Assembly (NCBI GenBank): GCA_009774175.1
Contig: VSNG01000041.1
Span: 1-15,765 of the forward strand
Direction: 5' to 3'
Length of the DNA: 15,765 bases
DNA from: Lachnospiraceae bacterium
GTDB lineage: Bacteria > Bacillota > Clostridia > Lachnospirales > Lachnospiraceae
A program made the position numbers and the translations under genes. Below are positions 1 to 7,322 of the stretch, piece by piece. Under the pieces are notes generated by a model. The model made no database searches and had not been told where the DNA came from. It was given only the letters and a program-made list of their open reading frames with translations. Numbering within the stretch: position 1 is the first letter of the stretch; every line of letters begins with the position of its first letter.

Positions 1-28
1 TGACTATAATTTCCTGCTATTGTACAAT
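1..28 (+). promoter_or_regulatory. Probable sigma-A promoter of the first sugar ABC operon, cut by the window edge
   Basis: The first five bases read TGACT, which would be a TTGACT -35 box if the missing preceding base is T. Exactly 17 bases later (6-22) comes TACAAT at 23-28, a good -10 box. Transcription would start near 35 and give a leader of about 190 bases before the ATG at 228. I see no clear terminator, riboswitch or cre-like palindrome in 29-227, only an A-rich stretch and a weak GCTT/AAGC hairpin near 72-86. The call depends on a base outside the window. Confidence 0.5.
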
Positions 29-227
29 ATGAACATAAGATAACCGCAAAAAAGAAAAAAATATGCAAGTTGCTTAATTAACAAGCGGCAAGAAGTAAAC
101 AGAGATCATATTTTTTGAATGAAAGTATGGCTTTTGAAGAAAAAAGGTCGGTCGAAATGACTAAAATACTTTAGGCGGATCACGATGCGGTTATCGGACA
201 GCATATTTTATAAAAGGAGGAAAAAGA

Positions 228-1710
228 ATGAAAAAGAAAGTATTGGCTACTTTGTTGACAGCGGCAATGCTCGCTACAACATTGGCAGGCTGCGGCGGCG
301 GCGCAGCAGACAGCGGCACACCCTCTGCAGATGAAGGGGGGGGGGGTAGAAGCTCCTGCAGCAGACGGCGATGCGGCGGCGGACGACGGCGGGGAGGCGC
401 CCGCAGATGATGCGGCAGCAGCAGAGGAGGAGATTCCTACCGCTACCTTCGGCGATCCCAACGGCACGCATATGGAGATGTGGACATTCGTGGAAATCCA
501 CGGACAGCACTACGGCAATATGGTTGAAAAATGGAATGAGCAGAATCCCGACAGAACCATTGAGATTACCTGCACTACATATCCTTACGCAGATATGCAT
601 ACAAAGCTTTTGACTTCTTTGAACGCAGGTACAGGCGCGCCTGATATCTGTGATGTGGAGATCGGCCAGTTCCCCAACGTGGTAGCAGGTCTTGATACGT
701 GGCTTGTTCCCCAGAACGATACGGCGGCTCCTTATTTAGACACCATGGTTCAGGCCAGAATGGATGTCTACTCAGGTACTGACGGAAATTATTACGGTAT
801 TCCTTACCATGTAGGCGCTACCGTAATGTATTATAATGCAGCCGCTATGGCGGAGGCTATGGGCATCTCTCAGGACGAAGTGATCGCAAAGATTGATGCC
901 GTTGTAACATGGGATGATTACGCGGCGCTTGGTGAGGAGTACCTTGCAGCGCTCGGGAATCCCGAAGATAAGCATTGGACTTCTGTTGACACGGCAGGCT
1001 GCGACTGGCAGTGGATCGCCATGGCTGAGTACGGTGAAGACTGGACCGGCGGCATGGGCGGCACGGCGAGCGTACAGCTTGACTCTGTGAAGAAAATGTG
1101 CACCATGGAGCAGGAGTGGGTAAACAGCGGTCTTGCAATGGTGTCTCCTGACGGACATGTTGATCTGGAGGCAGGCTTCCAGAACATTCTGGATCACAAT
1201 ATCGTATCCTTCCCGAAGGCTATGTGGTACATGAGCCGTTTCACCAACTACATGCCTGAGGAGTCCGGCAACTGGTATATCGCTAAGTGTCCTGTGTTTG
1301 AGGCAGGCCAGAAGTGCTCCGTAGGTATCGGCGGTACCGGTACTGTTGTAACACAGCAGGCAGGCGACAAGGATCTTGCTTCCGAATTCCTCTGCTGGGC
1401 TAAGATGTCCGAGGAAGGCGAGCAGCTGATCTGGGATAACCTTGGATTCGATGTATGTAACACCGTACTTTGGAATGACGACGCATTCGCGCATGATGAT
1501 AATAACCAGTATAACCAGTTCTTTATCAACTACCCTTACGATGTGCTTTACAGCATCAAGGATGATATCGGTACTGTATACACCACAACTATCAGCCCGA
1601 CGATTAACGAGCAGATGTGTAATGTAACGCTCAACGATATCCTTGAGAACGGCGTAAGCGTTGACGAGGCGCTGCAGGCAGCTCAGGACGTGGTTGATCT
1701 CGAACAGTAA
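228..1710 (+). CDS. AraN-like sugar-binding lipoprotein of a CUT1 ABC importer, frameshifted at a poly-G tract
   Basis: This is the extracellular solute-binding component of a sugar ABC importer, anchored as a lipoprotein. Translation from ATG 228, behind AGGAGG at 215-220, gives a lysine-rich start, a hydrophobic core and the lipobox LAGC (Cys22). The frame then breaks at 11 G's (336-346) and stops at 410 after an Arg-rich tail. The rest is open in the next frame (ATG 331 to TAA 1710) and begins with an acidic Ala/Asp/Glu linker. With 10 G's the two parts join into one protein of about 493 residues, a usual size for the family. The mature part recalls AraN of Bacillus: MWTF near the start, YPYADMH, APDICDVE, TWDDY, WYMSRFTNYMPE and GIGGTGTVV. 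The AraP/AraQ-like permeases downstream support this. The ligand is uncertain; arabino-oligosaccharides are one option, but no arabinosidase gene is nearby. The break is either a sequence error or real slippage. Confidence 0.85.
336..346 (+). repeat. 11-base poly-G tract that breaks the binding-protein frame
   Basis: Eleven consecutive G's follow ATGAA in the linker just after the lipoprotein signal. Ten (or thirteen) G's would keep the signal peptide in frame with the mature protein; eleven do not. The tract lies in low-complexity, GC-rich Gly/Ala/Asp codons. Confidence 0.95.
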
Positions 1711-1712
1711 CC

Positions 1713-1739
1713 GTAGTAAATCCTATAAGGATTTACTAC
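1713..1739 (+). other. Perfect 12-bp hairpin directly after the binding-protein stop codon
   Basis: GTAGTAAATCCT (1713-1724) and AGGATTTACTAC (1728-1739) are exact inverted complements around a 3-base ATA loop, starting two bases after the TAA at 1710. No T-run follows, so it is unlikely to terminate efficiently. A hairpin here is the kind that protects the 3' end of a binding-protein mRNA and raises its level over the permeases. That role is inferred. Confidence 0.75.
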
Positions 1740-1741
1740 CG

Positions 1742-1860
1742 GGCAGGCTCGACATGAGGAAGCCACTCAGACAGGCTTGGCGTGGAGAAACCACACGTGG
1801 ACCTGGGCATGAGAAAGCCTCTTGGGCTGGCTTGAGGATGCTGTTTGAGCGGGCTTGACT
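1742..1860. repeat. Degenerate ~28-bp tandem repeat between binding-protein and permease genes
   Basis: Units resembling GGCTTGGCATGAGAAAGCC recur with their CT dinucleotide at 1748, 1776, 1803 and 1831 (steps of 28, 27 and 28 bases), with a partial fifth unit at 1854. The first and third units match at 14 of 17 compared bases; the second is more diverged. Several units carry short GGCT/AGCC arms, so each could form a small stem. No convincing gene lies here: short frames on both strands have no good start signal or recognisable protein. Confidence 0.6.
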
Positions 1861-1872
1861 GAAAAGGTGAAT

Positions 1873-1900
1873 AGAGGGGATTGTGAATGCAATCCCCTCT
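1873..1900 (+). terminator. Hairpin resembling a leaky attenuator or terminator before the permeases
   Basis: AGAGGGGATTG (1873-1883) pairs perfectly with CAATCCCCTCT (1890-1900) around a 6-base loop. The stem is GC-rich at its base, but only a weak T-containing stretch (TACTGTT) follows. Partial termination or an mRNA-processing boundary would fit high binding-protein and lower permease expression. Full termination would need a new promoter in 1901-1945, and I see none that is convincing. Confidence 0.5.
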
Positions 1901-1960
1901 TACTGTTAAGGTAAGCAAAACTATCGGGGTTATTGGTTTATTGGTAAGGAGTGTGTGCGT

Positions 1961-2860
1961 ATGAATAAGGTTAAAAAGTTTTTCTATTCGCAGAAGGCAG
2001 CGCCGTATGTATTCGTGCTTCCTTTTATTATCAGTTTTCTTTTATTCTGGATTTATCCGTTATGCAGTACAATCACCATGAGCTTTCAGGATATCACCCC
2101 TACGGGCACAGAATGGGTGGGTATAAAGAACTTTCAGAAGCTGTTAAAAGATACCGTTTTCCATACGGCGATCAAAAACAGCTTTCAGTATATGATACTG
2201 ACACTGGTGCTGTTGATACCGTTTCCCATGTTTTTTGCGGTATTGATGGATTCCAGACTGGTGAAGGCGAAGGGCTTCTGGAAAGCCTGCCTGTATGTAC
2301 CGGCGCTGACTTCGGTCGTTATCTCCGGTACTTTGTTTCGACTGATGTTTTCCGAGTATCCTACCGGTCAGATGAATGTGATCACGACGGCTCTCGGACT
2401 TGGCACTTTTAAATGGCTGAAAGTGAAAGCAACCGGTCTCGCCGCTCTTTTGCTTGTGGCGTGCTGGAGATGGACCGGCGTAAATATGCTCTACTTTATT
2501 TCCGGATTGAAGGCGATTGACACCGCCATGTATGAGGCGGCCGACATTGACGGCGCGACTGCCTGGCAGAAATTCCGGTATGTTACCATTCCTCTTTTGA
2601 AACCGACTACCGTTTATGTGCTGACGATCAGCGTGTACGCGGGTCTGGCAATGTTCATGGAATCCTACATGCTGTGGTCCGGCCCCGATTCGCCGAACAA
2701 CATCGGTCTGACCATTGTTGGATATCTGTACAAGCGCGGTATCACAAAGAATCAGCTCGGATACGGCAGCGCGGTAGGTATCGTCCTGCTTGTGATCGCG
2801 CTGGCAATCAATATAGTACAGCTCGTTGTAAACGGGACTTTAGGGAAGGAGGAAGACTGA
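1961..2860 (+). CDS. araP: AraP-like ABC sugar permease (MalF type)
   Basis: This is one of two membrane subunits of a CUT1 importer. The 299-residue protein has about six hydrophobic segments (near 15-37, 75-95, 110-130, 160-182, 217-235 and 268-290). Its EAA loop, YEAADIDGATAWQKF at about 191-205 and ending in PLLKP, is the contact site for the ATPase. From memory it is close to Bacillus AraP along most of its length: the AAPY..PFI start, SFQDI, VPALTS, CWRWTGVN.LYF, VYVLTIS and NNIGLT.VGY. ATG 1961 is chosen because AAGGAG at 1946-1951 lies 9 bases upstream; an in-frame GTG at 1955 is only 3 bases from that site. It is followed after one base by the partner permease. The substrate is not shown by the sequence, and the symbol marks family resemblance only. 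Confidence 0.9.
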   Translation: MNKVKKFFYSQKAAPYVFVLPFIISFLLFWIYPLCSTITMSFQDITPTGTEWVGIKNFQKLLKDTVFHTAIKNSFQYMILTLVLLIPFPMFFAVLMDSRLVKAKGFWKACLYVPALTSVVISGTLFRLMFSEYPTGQMNVITTALGLGTFKWLKVKATGLAALLLVACWRWTGVNMLYFISGLKAIDTAMYEAADIDGATAWQKFRYVTIPLLKPTTVYVLTISVYAGLAMFMESYMLWSGPDSPNNIGLTIVGYLYKRGITKNQLGYGSAVGIVLLVIALAINIVQLVVNGTLGKEED

Positions 2861-2861
2861 T

Positions 2862-3749
2862 ATGGCAGAAACAACCTCTGTAAAAGGCAAAGAAACCGGC
2901 GGAATGAGGGCAAAGAGAAGGATTCTGACCGTGTTCGCAACGGCATTGTTTGCAATTTTATCGTTCCTTATTATCTATCCACTGTTTGCGGGACTGATCG
3001 CTTCCTTCCGGCCGGGCACGGAGCTGATTCGCCGGGGCTTGAGCATCAACCTTGATTTCAGCACCATGACGCTGGACAATTATACATACCTGTTTGGAAA
3101 TAACGTGGATGGCCACAGATATTTTATGTGGTATAAAAACAGTCTGGTACTGATGGTTGTCACGGTGGTACTGACGCTGCTTGTCTGCTATATCGTAGCC
3201 TACGGCCTGACCATGTATAACTATAAGTTGAAGAATTTTCTGTTCTTCCTCGTGATTGCGACTATGATGGTTCCTTTTGAGATTTTGATCCTTCCGCTTT
3301 ACAAGGAAATGATCGGTCTGAAACTGGTTGACACCATCTGGGGCGTAATGCTGCCGGGTATCTGCGGCGCGTCTACCATATTCTTTTTCCGGCAGTATAT
3401 GTCGGGGCTGCCAAAGGATCTGCTGGATGCGGGAAGAATCGACGGCGCGACTGAATACGGTATCTGCTTTAAGATCATGATGCCGATTACGAAGCCCGCG
3501 TTTGCGGCCATGGCCATACTGTGCGCCATGGGTTCATGGAATAATGTGCTCTGGCCGATGCTTGTGTACAGAAGCGCAGAGAAGTTCACGCTTCCCATTG
3601 GTCTGAATACATTGCTTACGCCCTATGGAAATAACTACGATGTACTGATTGCCGGATCCATGTTTGGCATCCTTCCGGTATTCATCATTTTCCTCTGCTT
3701 CCAGAGGTATTTTATCGAGGGTATGACAGCCGGAGCGGTTAAAGGCTAG
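2862..3749 (+). CDS. araQ: AraQ-like ABC sugar permease (MalG type)
   Basis: This is the second membrane subunit of the importer and pairs with the gene just upstream. The 295-residue protein has an N-terminal transmembrane helix (about 23-46), further segments near 95-117, 127-145, 160-176 and 213-232, and a C-terminal one near 262-282. Its EAA loop is LLDAGRIDGATEYGICFKI at about 187-205, ending in PITKP. From memory it matches Bacillus AraQ strikingly near the C-terminus: FTLPIGLNTLL, PYGNNYDVLIAGS, FQRYFIEG and a terminal VKG. The AAGGAGG site at 2846-2852 lies inside the end of the upstream gene, and the stop and start are separated by one base, so translation is probably coupled. No ATPase gene follows, so a shared MsmX-type ATPase is inferred. 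The substrate is unproven. Confidence 0.9.
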   Translation: MAETTSVKGKETGGMRAKRRILTVFATALFAILSFLIIYPLFAGLIASFRPGTELIRRGLSINLDFSTMTLDNYTYLFGNNVDGHRYFMWYKNSLVLMVVTVVLTLLVCYIVAYGLTMYNYKLKNFLFFLVIATMMVPFEILILPLYKEMIGLKLVDTIWGVMLPGICGASTIFFFRQYMSGLPKDLLDAGRIDGATEYGICFKIMMPITKPAFAAMAILCAMGSWNNVLWPMLVYRSAEKFTLPIGLNTLLTPYGNNYDVLIAGSMFGILPVFIIFLCFQRYFIEGMTAGAVKG

Positions 3750-3782
3750 AAATATTAATTTCGGGCATACACTCCATTGCCA

Positions 3783-3829
3783 GAGGCTGCTGCGACGCCG
3801 GGTTTTCGGTTATAGCGGCAGCTTCTTTT
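3783..3829 (+). terminator. Intrinsic terminator after the araPQ-like permeases
   Basis: GAGGCTGCTGC (3783-3793) pairs with GCGGCAGCTTC (3815-3825) as an 11-bp stem with two G-U pairs. An inner CCG/CGG mini-stem sits around a GGTTTT loop, and TTTT follows at 3826-3829. It starts 34 bases after the AraQ-like stop. The remaining gap to the opposing terminator (3830-3951) holds no gene I can support, only a TCAAGCTTGA palindrome near 3889. Confidence 0.6.
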
Positions 3830-3951
3830 GCTACGCTTTTGTTCCGCGCGCGAAGCTGCGCATTCATACCCCGCCCTCTTGGGACGCTTCAAGCTTGATG
3901 CCCTGTTGCTTTCCATATGTACCCTTTGACACCTTAATCCCATGAAATAAA

Positions 3952-3982
3952 AATTAACTCTCCTATAATGGGAGAGTTAATT
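3952..3982 (-). terminator. Intrinsic terminator of the FIST-MCP-dehydrogenase operon
   Basis: AATTAACTCTCC (3952-3963) and GGAGAGTTAATT (3971-3982) form a perfect 12-bp stem with a 7-base loop. Read on the minus strand, the stem is followed by TTTTATTT; on the plus strand no T-run follows, so it acts for the minus-strand operon only. It lies about 40 bases after the dehydrogenase stop. Confidence 0.85.
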
Positions 3983-4021
3983 AGCTGTTGGCCGAATTAT
4001 TATATGCTTATCAAATCAGGA

Positions 4022-5206
4022 TTACTTTGCGGCATGATAAATGGCAATCATGTCTTCGCGGCCCAGCTTTCTGGCGGAGCCAATCTGTTCCCCGTAAGCG
4101 CCGGTTATGCTGGCGGCCATTTTTTCGATTTCCTCATCCGTGGGGGAGATGCCGAGCTCCGAAAGGGAAACCGGCATACCGATGCTGTGGAAGAAATCTT
4201 CGGTGGCCTCAATACCTGCCAGTGCAATTTCCTCGTCAGAGCCTTCGACGGTGACATTCATGACGTTTCTGGCATAGCGCACGAAGCGGGGAAGACAGCT
4301 TTTGCAGACATATCTTGCCCAGCTTCCCCAGATGGCGGAAAGTCCTGCCCCATGGGTTACGTCGAACATGCCGCCCAGCTCGTGTTCCAGTTTATGGGAT
4401 ACAAAGTCGTCCCCGGAATTGCCACAGCCGGTAAGCCCGTTGTGGGAGAGCGACCCCGCCCACATGATTTCCGCCCGGGCCTCATAGTTATCGGGAGCTT
4501 CGTGCAGGATCAACGCGTTTTTCATGACGGTCTTTAAAAGGCCTTCCGCGATGGCGTCCGTAAGCTCCATTTTCGCCCCGCTTGTAAAGTAGCGTTCCAT
4601 GGTGTGCATCATGATGTCCGTGCAGCCGGATTCCGTCTGGTAGTCCGGCAGGGATTTCGTGTAATCGGGATTCATGAGCGTAAATTTCGGACAGGCAAAA
4701 GCGCTGTTACAGGATCTCTTTTCGCCTGTTTTTTTATTGGTGATCACGCAGGACTTGGAGGTTTCGCTTCCTGCTGCGGCGATGGTGACAATGCAGCCAA
4801 CGGGCAGACAGCCGGCCGGTTTTCTCGTATGCCGAAACAGCTCCCATACGTCGCGGTCGGGCTCGGCAAGACCGTAGCCGATGGCTTTCGCCGTGTCGAT
4901 GGCGCTGCCGCCGCCGATGGCGAGAAGGAAGTCGACGCCCGTTGCCTTTCCGATGCGGATGCCTTCGTAAACTTTTTCAAGATGGGGATTTGGCACAATG
5001 CCGCCAAGCTCGGCATAGCCGATATCCTCCGCCTCCAGAGAAGCTTTTACCAGATCCAGAAGGCCCGAGTGGGCGGCGCTTTTTTTGCCGTACACAATGA
5101 GCGCCTGCGTGGCGCCGTATTCCTTTGCCAGTTTTCCAATCTGCTTTTCCGAGTCCCGTCCGAACACAATGCGGGTGGGGCAGTAAAATTCAAAATTATT
5201 AATCAT
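4022..5206 (-). CDS. Iron-containing (group III) NAD(P)-dependent alcohol dehydrogenase
   Basis: This 394-residue cytoplasmic enzyme interconverts alcohols and aldehydes with NAD(P)H. It has the family layout: an N-terminal nucleotide-binding half with GGGSAIDTAK (98-107) and a C-terminal helical metal-binding half. The four expected metal ligands fit D197 and H201 (TDIMMH), then H271 and H285 with the usual 14-residue spacing in HKLEHELGG...THG. The N-terminus (NNFEFYCPTRIVFG) recalls butanol dehydrogenase BdhA/YqhD-type members. AAGGAGC lies just upstream of the ATG, and 29 bases separate it from the MCP-like gene. It is the last gene of the operon and is followed by a terminator. The substrate cannot be read from sequence; short-chain aldehyde reduction during fermentation, or detoxification, is likely. 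Its place behind two signalling genes is unusual. Confidence 0.93.
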   Translation of the reverse strand: MINNFEFYCPTRIVFGRDSEKQIGKLAKEYGATQALIVYGKKSAAHSGLLDLVKASLEAEDIGYAELGGIVPNPHLEKVYEGIRIGKATGVDFLLAIGGGSAIDTAKAIGYGLAEPDRDVWELFRHTRKPAGCLPVGCIVTIAAAGSETSKSCVITNKKTGEKRSCNSAFACPKFTLMNPDYTKSLPDYQTESGCTDIMMHTMERYFTSGAKMELTDAIAEGLLKTVMKNALILHEAPDNYEARAEIMWAGSLSHNGLTGCGNSGDDFVSHKLEHELGGMFDVTHGAGLSAIWGSWARYVCKSCLPRFVRYARNVMNVTVEGSDEEIALAGIEATEDFFHSIGMPVSLSELGISPTDEEIEKMAASITGAYGEQIGSARKLGREDMIAIYHAAK

Positions 5207-5235
5207 GGAAGCTCCTTTTAGATACTGCAGTCGGA

Positions 5236-6159
5236 TCAGCCGGCATTATAATCGTCAATAATGGGAGGAATCTGAGCCATCATATTGTCGATGTCCTCGT
5301 ACATGGCGCTTTTGGTAGTACCCATGTTGCTGACCCGGTTAATATGCCGCATTACCGTGTCATACTGTGATTTCAGTTTTTCAAAAAAGCCGCTCAGAGT
5401 CTGCAATTTATTTCTGGAATCGTCGATTACAAGAGATATCTGCGACTGCACCGTTTCCGATTCCTCCGCTGCCTGTGTGATCTGTGTAAACATGGCGTAA
5501 GTTTCGTCTGCTTTTGTGAGGCTTTCCTCCAGCGCCTGATGAGAGGTATTGATACTGGCGCTCAGCTGTTCCGTTCCGTGCTCCACATCTTCGATGCTGG
5601 AATCCACCATTTCCACGAGGTTTTTTATTTCCTCGGACAGACTTTTGATCTCGCCGGCTACGGTGGCAAAGCCCTTGCCCTGCTCCCCGGCTCTGGCGGC
5701 TTCGATGGAAGCGTTGAGGGAGAGAATGTTAGTCTGGTCTGCAATGGACACAATTTTTACCATGCATTTACGGATCTCATTCAGGGAAAGCTGGAAGGTA
5801 TCGAAGGTATTCTGCATTTCTCCAAAATGGCCGGCTACCTGGAGGGAACTGTTTTTCAGGGTTTCCACTTCTCCCTGTACATGATCCACAGACTGAAAAA
5901 TATTGTCCTTTACGGAAGCGAACTGGCCGGATACCGTATTGATGCTGGAGAAGGTCTGTTCGAAGTCCGACAGGGAATCCTTCAGCTCTTCCGAATCCTT
6001 AAGCACTTCGCCGAAAGATCTGCGGACCATGTTCAGCTCGTTAAGAGAGTCCACTTCGTTTTGCACCAGCGCATTGCGGTATTCCTGGAGGCTTTCTATT
6101 ACATATTTGACCGGGTTCAGCGTTTTTTCTTCCCGTTGCGTTTTTTTGCGGAATTTCAT
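5236..6159 (-). CDS. Soluble methyl-accepting chemotaxis-type signalling protein
   Basis: The 307-residue protein is almost entirely heptad-rich coiled coil with no transmembrane segment or signal peptide, so it is a cytoplasmic transducer. The MCP hairpin tip is clear: SIADQTNILSLNASIEAARA (138-157), then GEQGKGFATVAGEIKSL (158-174), the region that contacts CheA and CheW. No PAS, GAF, Cache or HAMP-like sensor domain is evident; residues 1-110 are short helices. Input therefore probably comes from a partner, and the FIST protein encoded 15 bases upstream is the obvious candidate. The start at 6159 has a strong GGGGAGGG-type site that abuts the FIST stop. No che genes are in the window, so whether it drives chemotaxis or another output is open. 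Confidence 0.9.
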   Translation of the reverse strand: MKFRKKTQREEKTLNPVKYVIESLQEYRNALVQNEVDSLNELNMVRRSFGEVLKDSEELKDSLSDFEQTFSSINTVSGQFASVKDNIFQSVDHVQGEVETLKNSSLQVAGHFGEMQNTFDTFQLSLNEIRKCMVKIVSIADQTNILSLNASIEAARAGEQGKGFATVAGEIKSLSEEIKNLVEMVDSSIEDVEHGTEQLSASINTSHQALEESLTKADETYAMFTQITQAAEESETVQSQISLVIDDSRNKLQTLSGFFEKLKSQYDTVMRHINRVSNMGTTKSAMYEDIDNMMAQIPPIIDDYNAG

Positions 6160-6174
6160 TTTCTTTCCCTCCCC

Positions 6175-7230
6175 TTATTCAAATACCACGCAGGTCATGG
6201 ATTGGTTGACAAAGCGGTTGTTATAGTGTTCTCCGTACCCGACCAGTCCGGCATGGCTGCCAAGAACGCTCATTTCCGTCAGATATTCTTTCATGTAGTT
6301 GTTGTCGGTAAAGAGCAGATACCGAAACAGACAGTTGACGGAAAATACAGCCGAAATATGGGAAAATTCATTTCTTATGGTTTGAATGGTATTTCTGACA
6401 ACTTGCCGGTAATCGCCTAACTCCAGAAGAATCAGTACGTCGGAGTCGTTTACCTGACGGAAACAGGTCAGAGAGTTTCCGCTGACTTCCTTGATGGAAA
6501 TAATGCAGGTGTCGTTTCCGTTAATTTTACCGAAGGGGTTTTTGAAGGTCTGTGTGGAAATCTGTTCCTCAGTCACATGAAGAATATTCTGGTAAACCTG
6601 TTTGGCGGATTTTCCGTTTAACAGACCGAGACGGTAGTTTGCCCTGTCCGTGCCGGAGGCGATAAACCGATGGTTTCCCAGCTGATGGTAAATGTTTTCC
6701 TTGTAAGCCTTTACCCGGCCGTTCATGTTTTTAATCAGCGCGTATGCCACTGCGTCCTGATAAACCCTGCCGTTTGCAGAAATCTTTCCGCCGTCGCCGG
6801 TTCCGCCTACCAGGGAGATATTGCTGCGCTTTAATGCGCTGTAAATGGTGGTCAGCACGCAGGCGTCGTTTCCGGAACAAAAATCAATACAAATCGTGTT
6901 CTGTCCCGAGCTTTTAATGGTATGTATATCCTGCTGCAGCCGCCCGATGTATTTTACGGGCATGACAGATACGTCTTCCAACACATTGGCCACAGCGGTT
7001 ACGCCGTCATAATAGGCAATGACGCCTACGCCTTTTTCGACAACACGGGTGTCGTAGCTCATACCGATACATCCGATACTGGGGACGTGAGGATACAGGG
7101 ATTCCAATTGTTTAACATGGGCTTCAAATTGATCGTTGTTGGACAAAAGCATAATTAGCTGCGGATTTTTCAGACCGTGCACCGCCTCTTCCAGATTACC
7201 GCTTTGACTCATACCGAAAAACTGTCTCAA
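6175..7230 (-). CDS. FIST-domain signal protein (FIST_N and FIST_C), proposed TTG start
   Basis: This is a cytoplasmic sensory protein of the FIST family, whose domains are thought to bind small ligands and feed signalling proteins. The N-terminal half shows the family pattern (IMLLSNNDQF, PSIGCIGMSYD, GVGVIAYYD, then SLVGGTGDGGK). The C-terminal half shows FIST_C features (SDVLILLELGD, AVFSVNCLFR, LVGYGEHYNN). The frame extends to an ATG at 7284, but that ATG overlaps the -10 box of a perfect-consensus promoter, so it lies upstream of the transcript start. I choose TTG 7230, 8 bases after GAGG (7242-7239), giving 351 residues. ATG 7212 is possible but lacks a good site. It is the first gene of a unit with the soluble MCP and dehydrogenase. 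The ligand is unknown. Confidence 0.85.
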   Translation of the reverse strand: MRQFFGMSQSGNLEEAVHGLKNPQLIMLLSNNDQFEAHVKQLESLYPHVPSIGCIGMSYDTRVVEKGVGVIAYYDGVTAVANVLEDVSVMPVKYIGRLQQDIHTIKSSGQNTICIDFCSGNDACVLTTIYSALKRSNISLVGGTGDGGKISANGRVYQDAVAYALIKNMNGRVKAYKENIYHQLGNHRFIASGTDRANYRLGLLNGKSAKQVYQNILHVTEEQISTQTFKNPFGKINGNDTCIISIKEVSGNSLTCFRQVNDSDVLILLELGDYRQVVRNTIQTIRNEFSHISAVFSVNCLFRYLLFTDNNYMKEYLTEMSVLGSHAGLVGYGEHYNNRFVNQSMTCVVFE

Positions 7231-7282
7231 AACGTTGTCCTCGCTTCCTTTTTTATTGTTTTTTTTATGTGATACAGATAGC

Positions 7283-7312
7283 ATTATACTGTAAATAAAA
7301 ATGGTATGTCAA
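7283..7312 (-). promoter_or_regulatory. Perfect-consensus sigma-A promoter of the FIST operon
   Basis: On the minus strand TTGACA (7312-7307) is followed after 18 bases by TATAAT (7288-7283). Both hexamers are exact consensus. Transcription would start near 7276, leaving an A-rich leader of about 45 bases before TTG 7230. The -35 box begins only 10 bases after the AraC-family stop, with no terminator between, so read-through from the regulator is possible. ACATACCAT in the spacer and -35 region recurs in the regulator's own control region. Confidence 0.88.
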
Positions 7313-7322
7313 CGGGTATTCA

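Noticed and set aside
121..180. CcpA cre site near TGAAAGTATGGCTTTTG upstream of the first operon
   Set aside because: The half-sites are too far apart and lack the central CG of a cre palindrome.
331..345. ATG at 331 as the true start of the binding protein
   Set aside because: There is no ribosome site before it, and it would remove the perfect lipoprotein signal encoded just upstream; a frameshift at the G-tract explains the data better.
772..1494. Minus-strand open frame of 240 codons inside the first binding-protein gene
   Set aside because: It is antisense to recognisable AraN-like motifs and has no start signal.
4604..5221. Plus-strand open frame of 205 codons opposite the dehydrogenase
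   Set aside because: The minus strand holds a complete Fe-alcohol dehydrogenase with its metal ligands; this is its shadow.
5539..6420. Plus-strand open frame of 293 codons across the MCP and FIST genes
   Set aside because: It spans the boundary of two convincing minus-strand genes and is a complement of their coiled-coil and FIST codons, with no promoter or ribosome site of its own.
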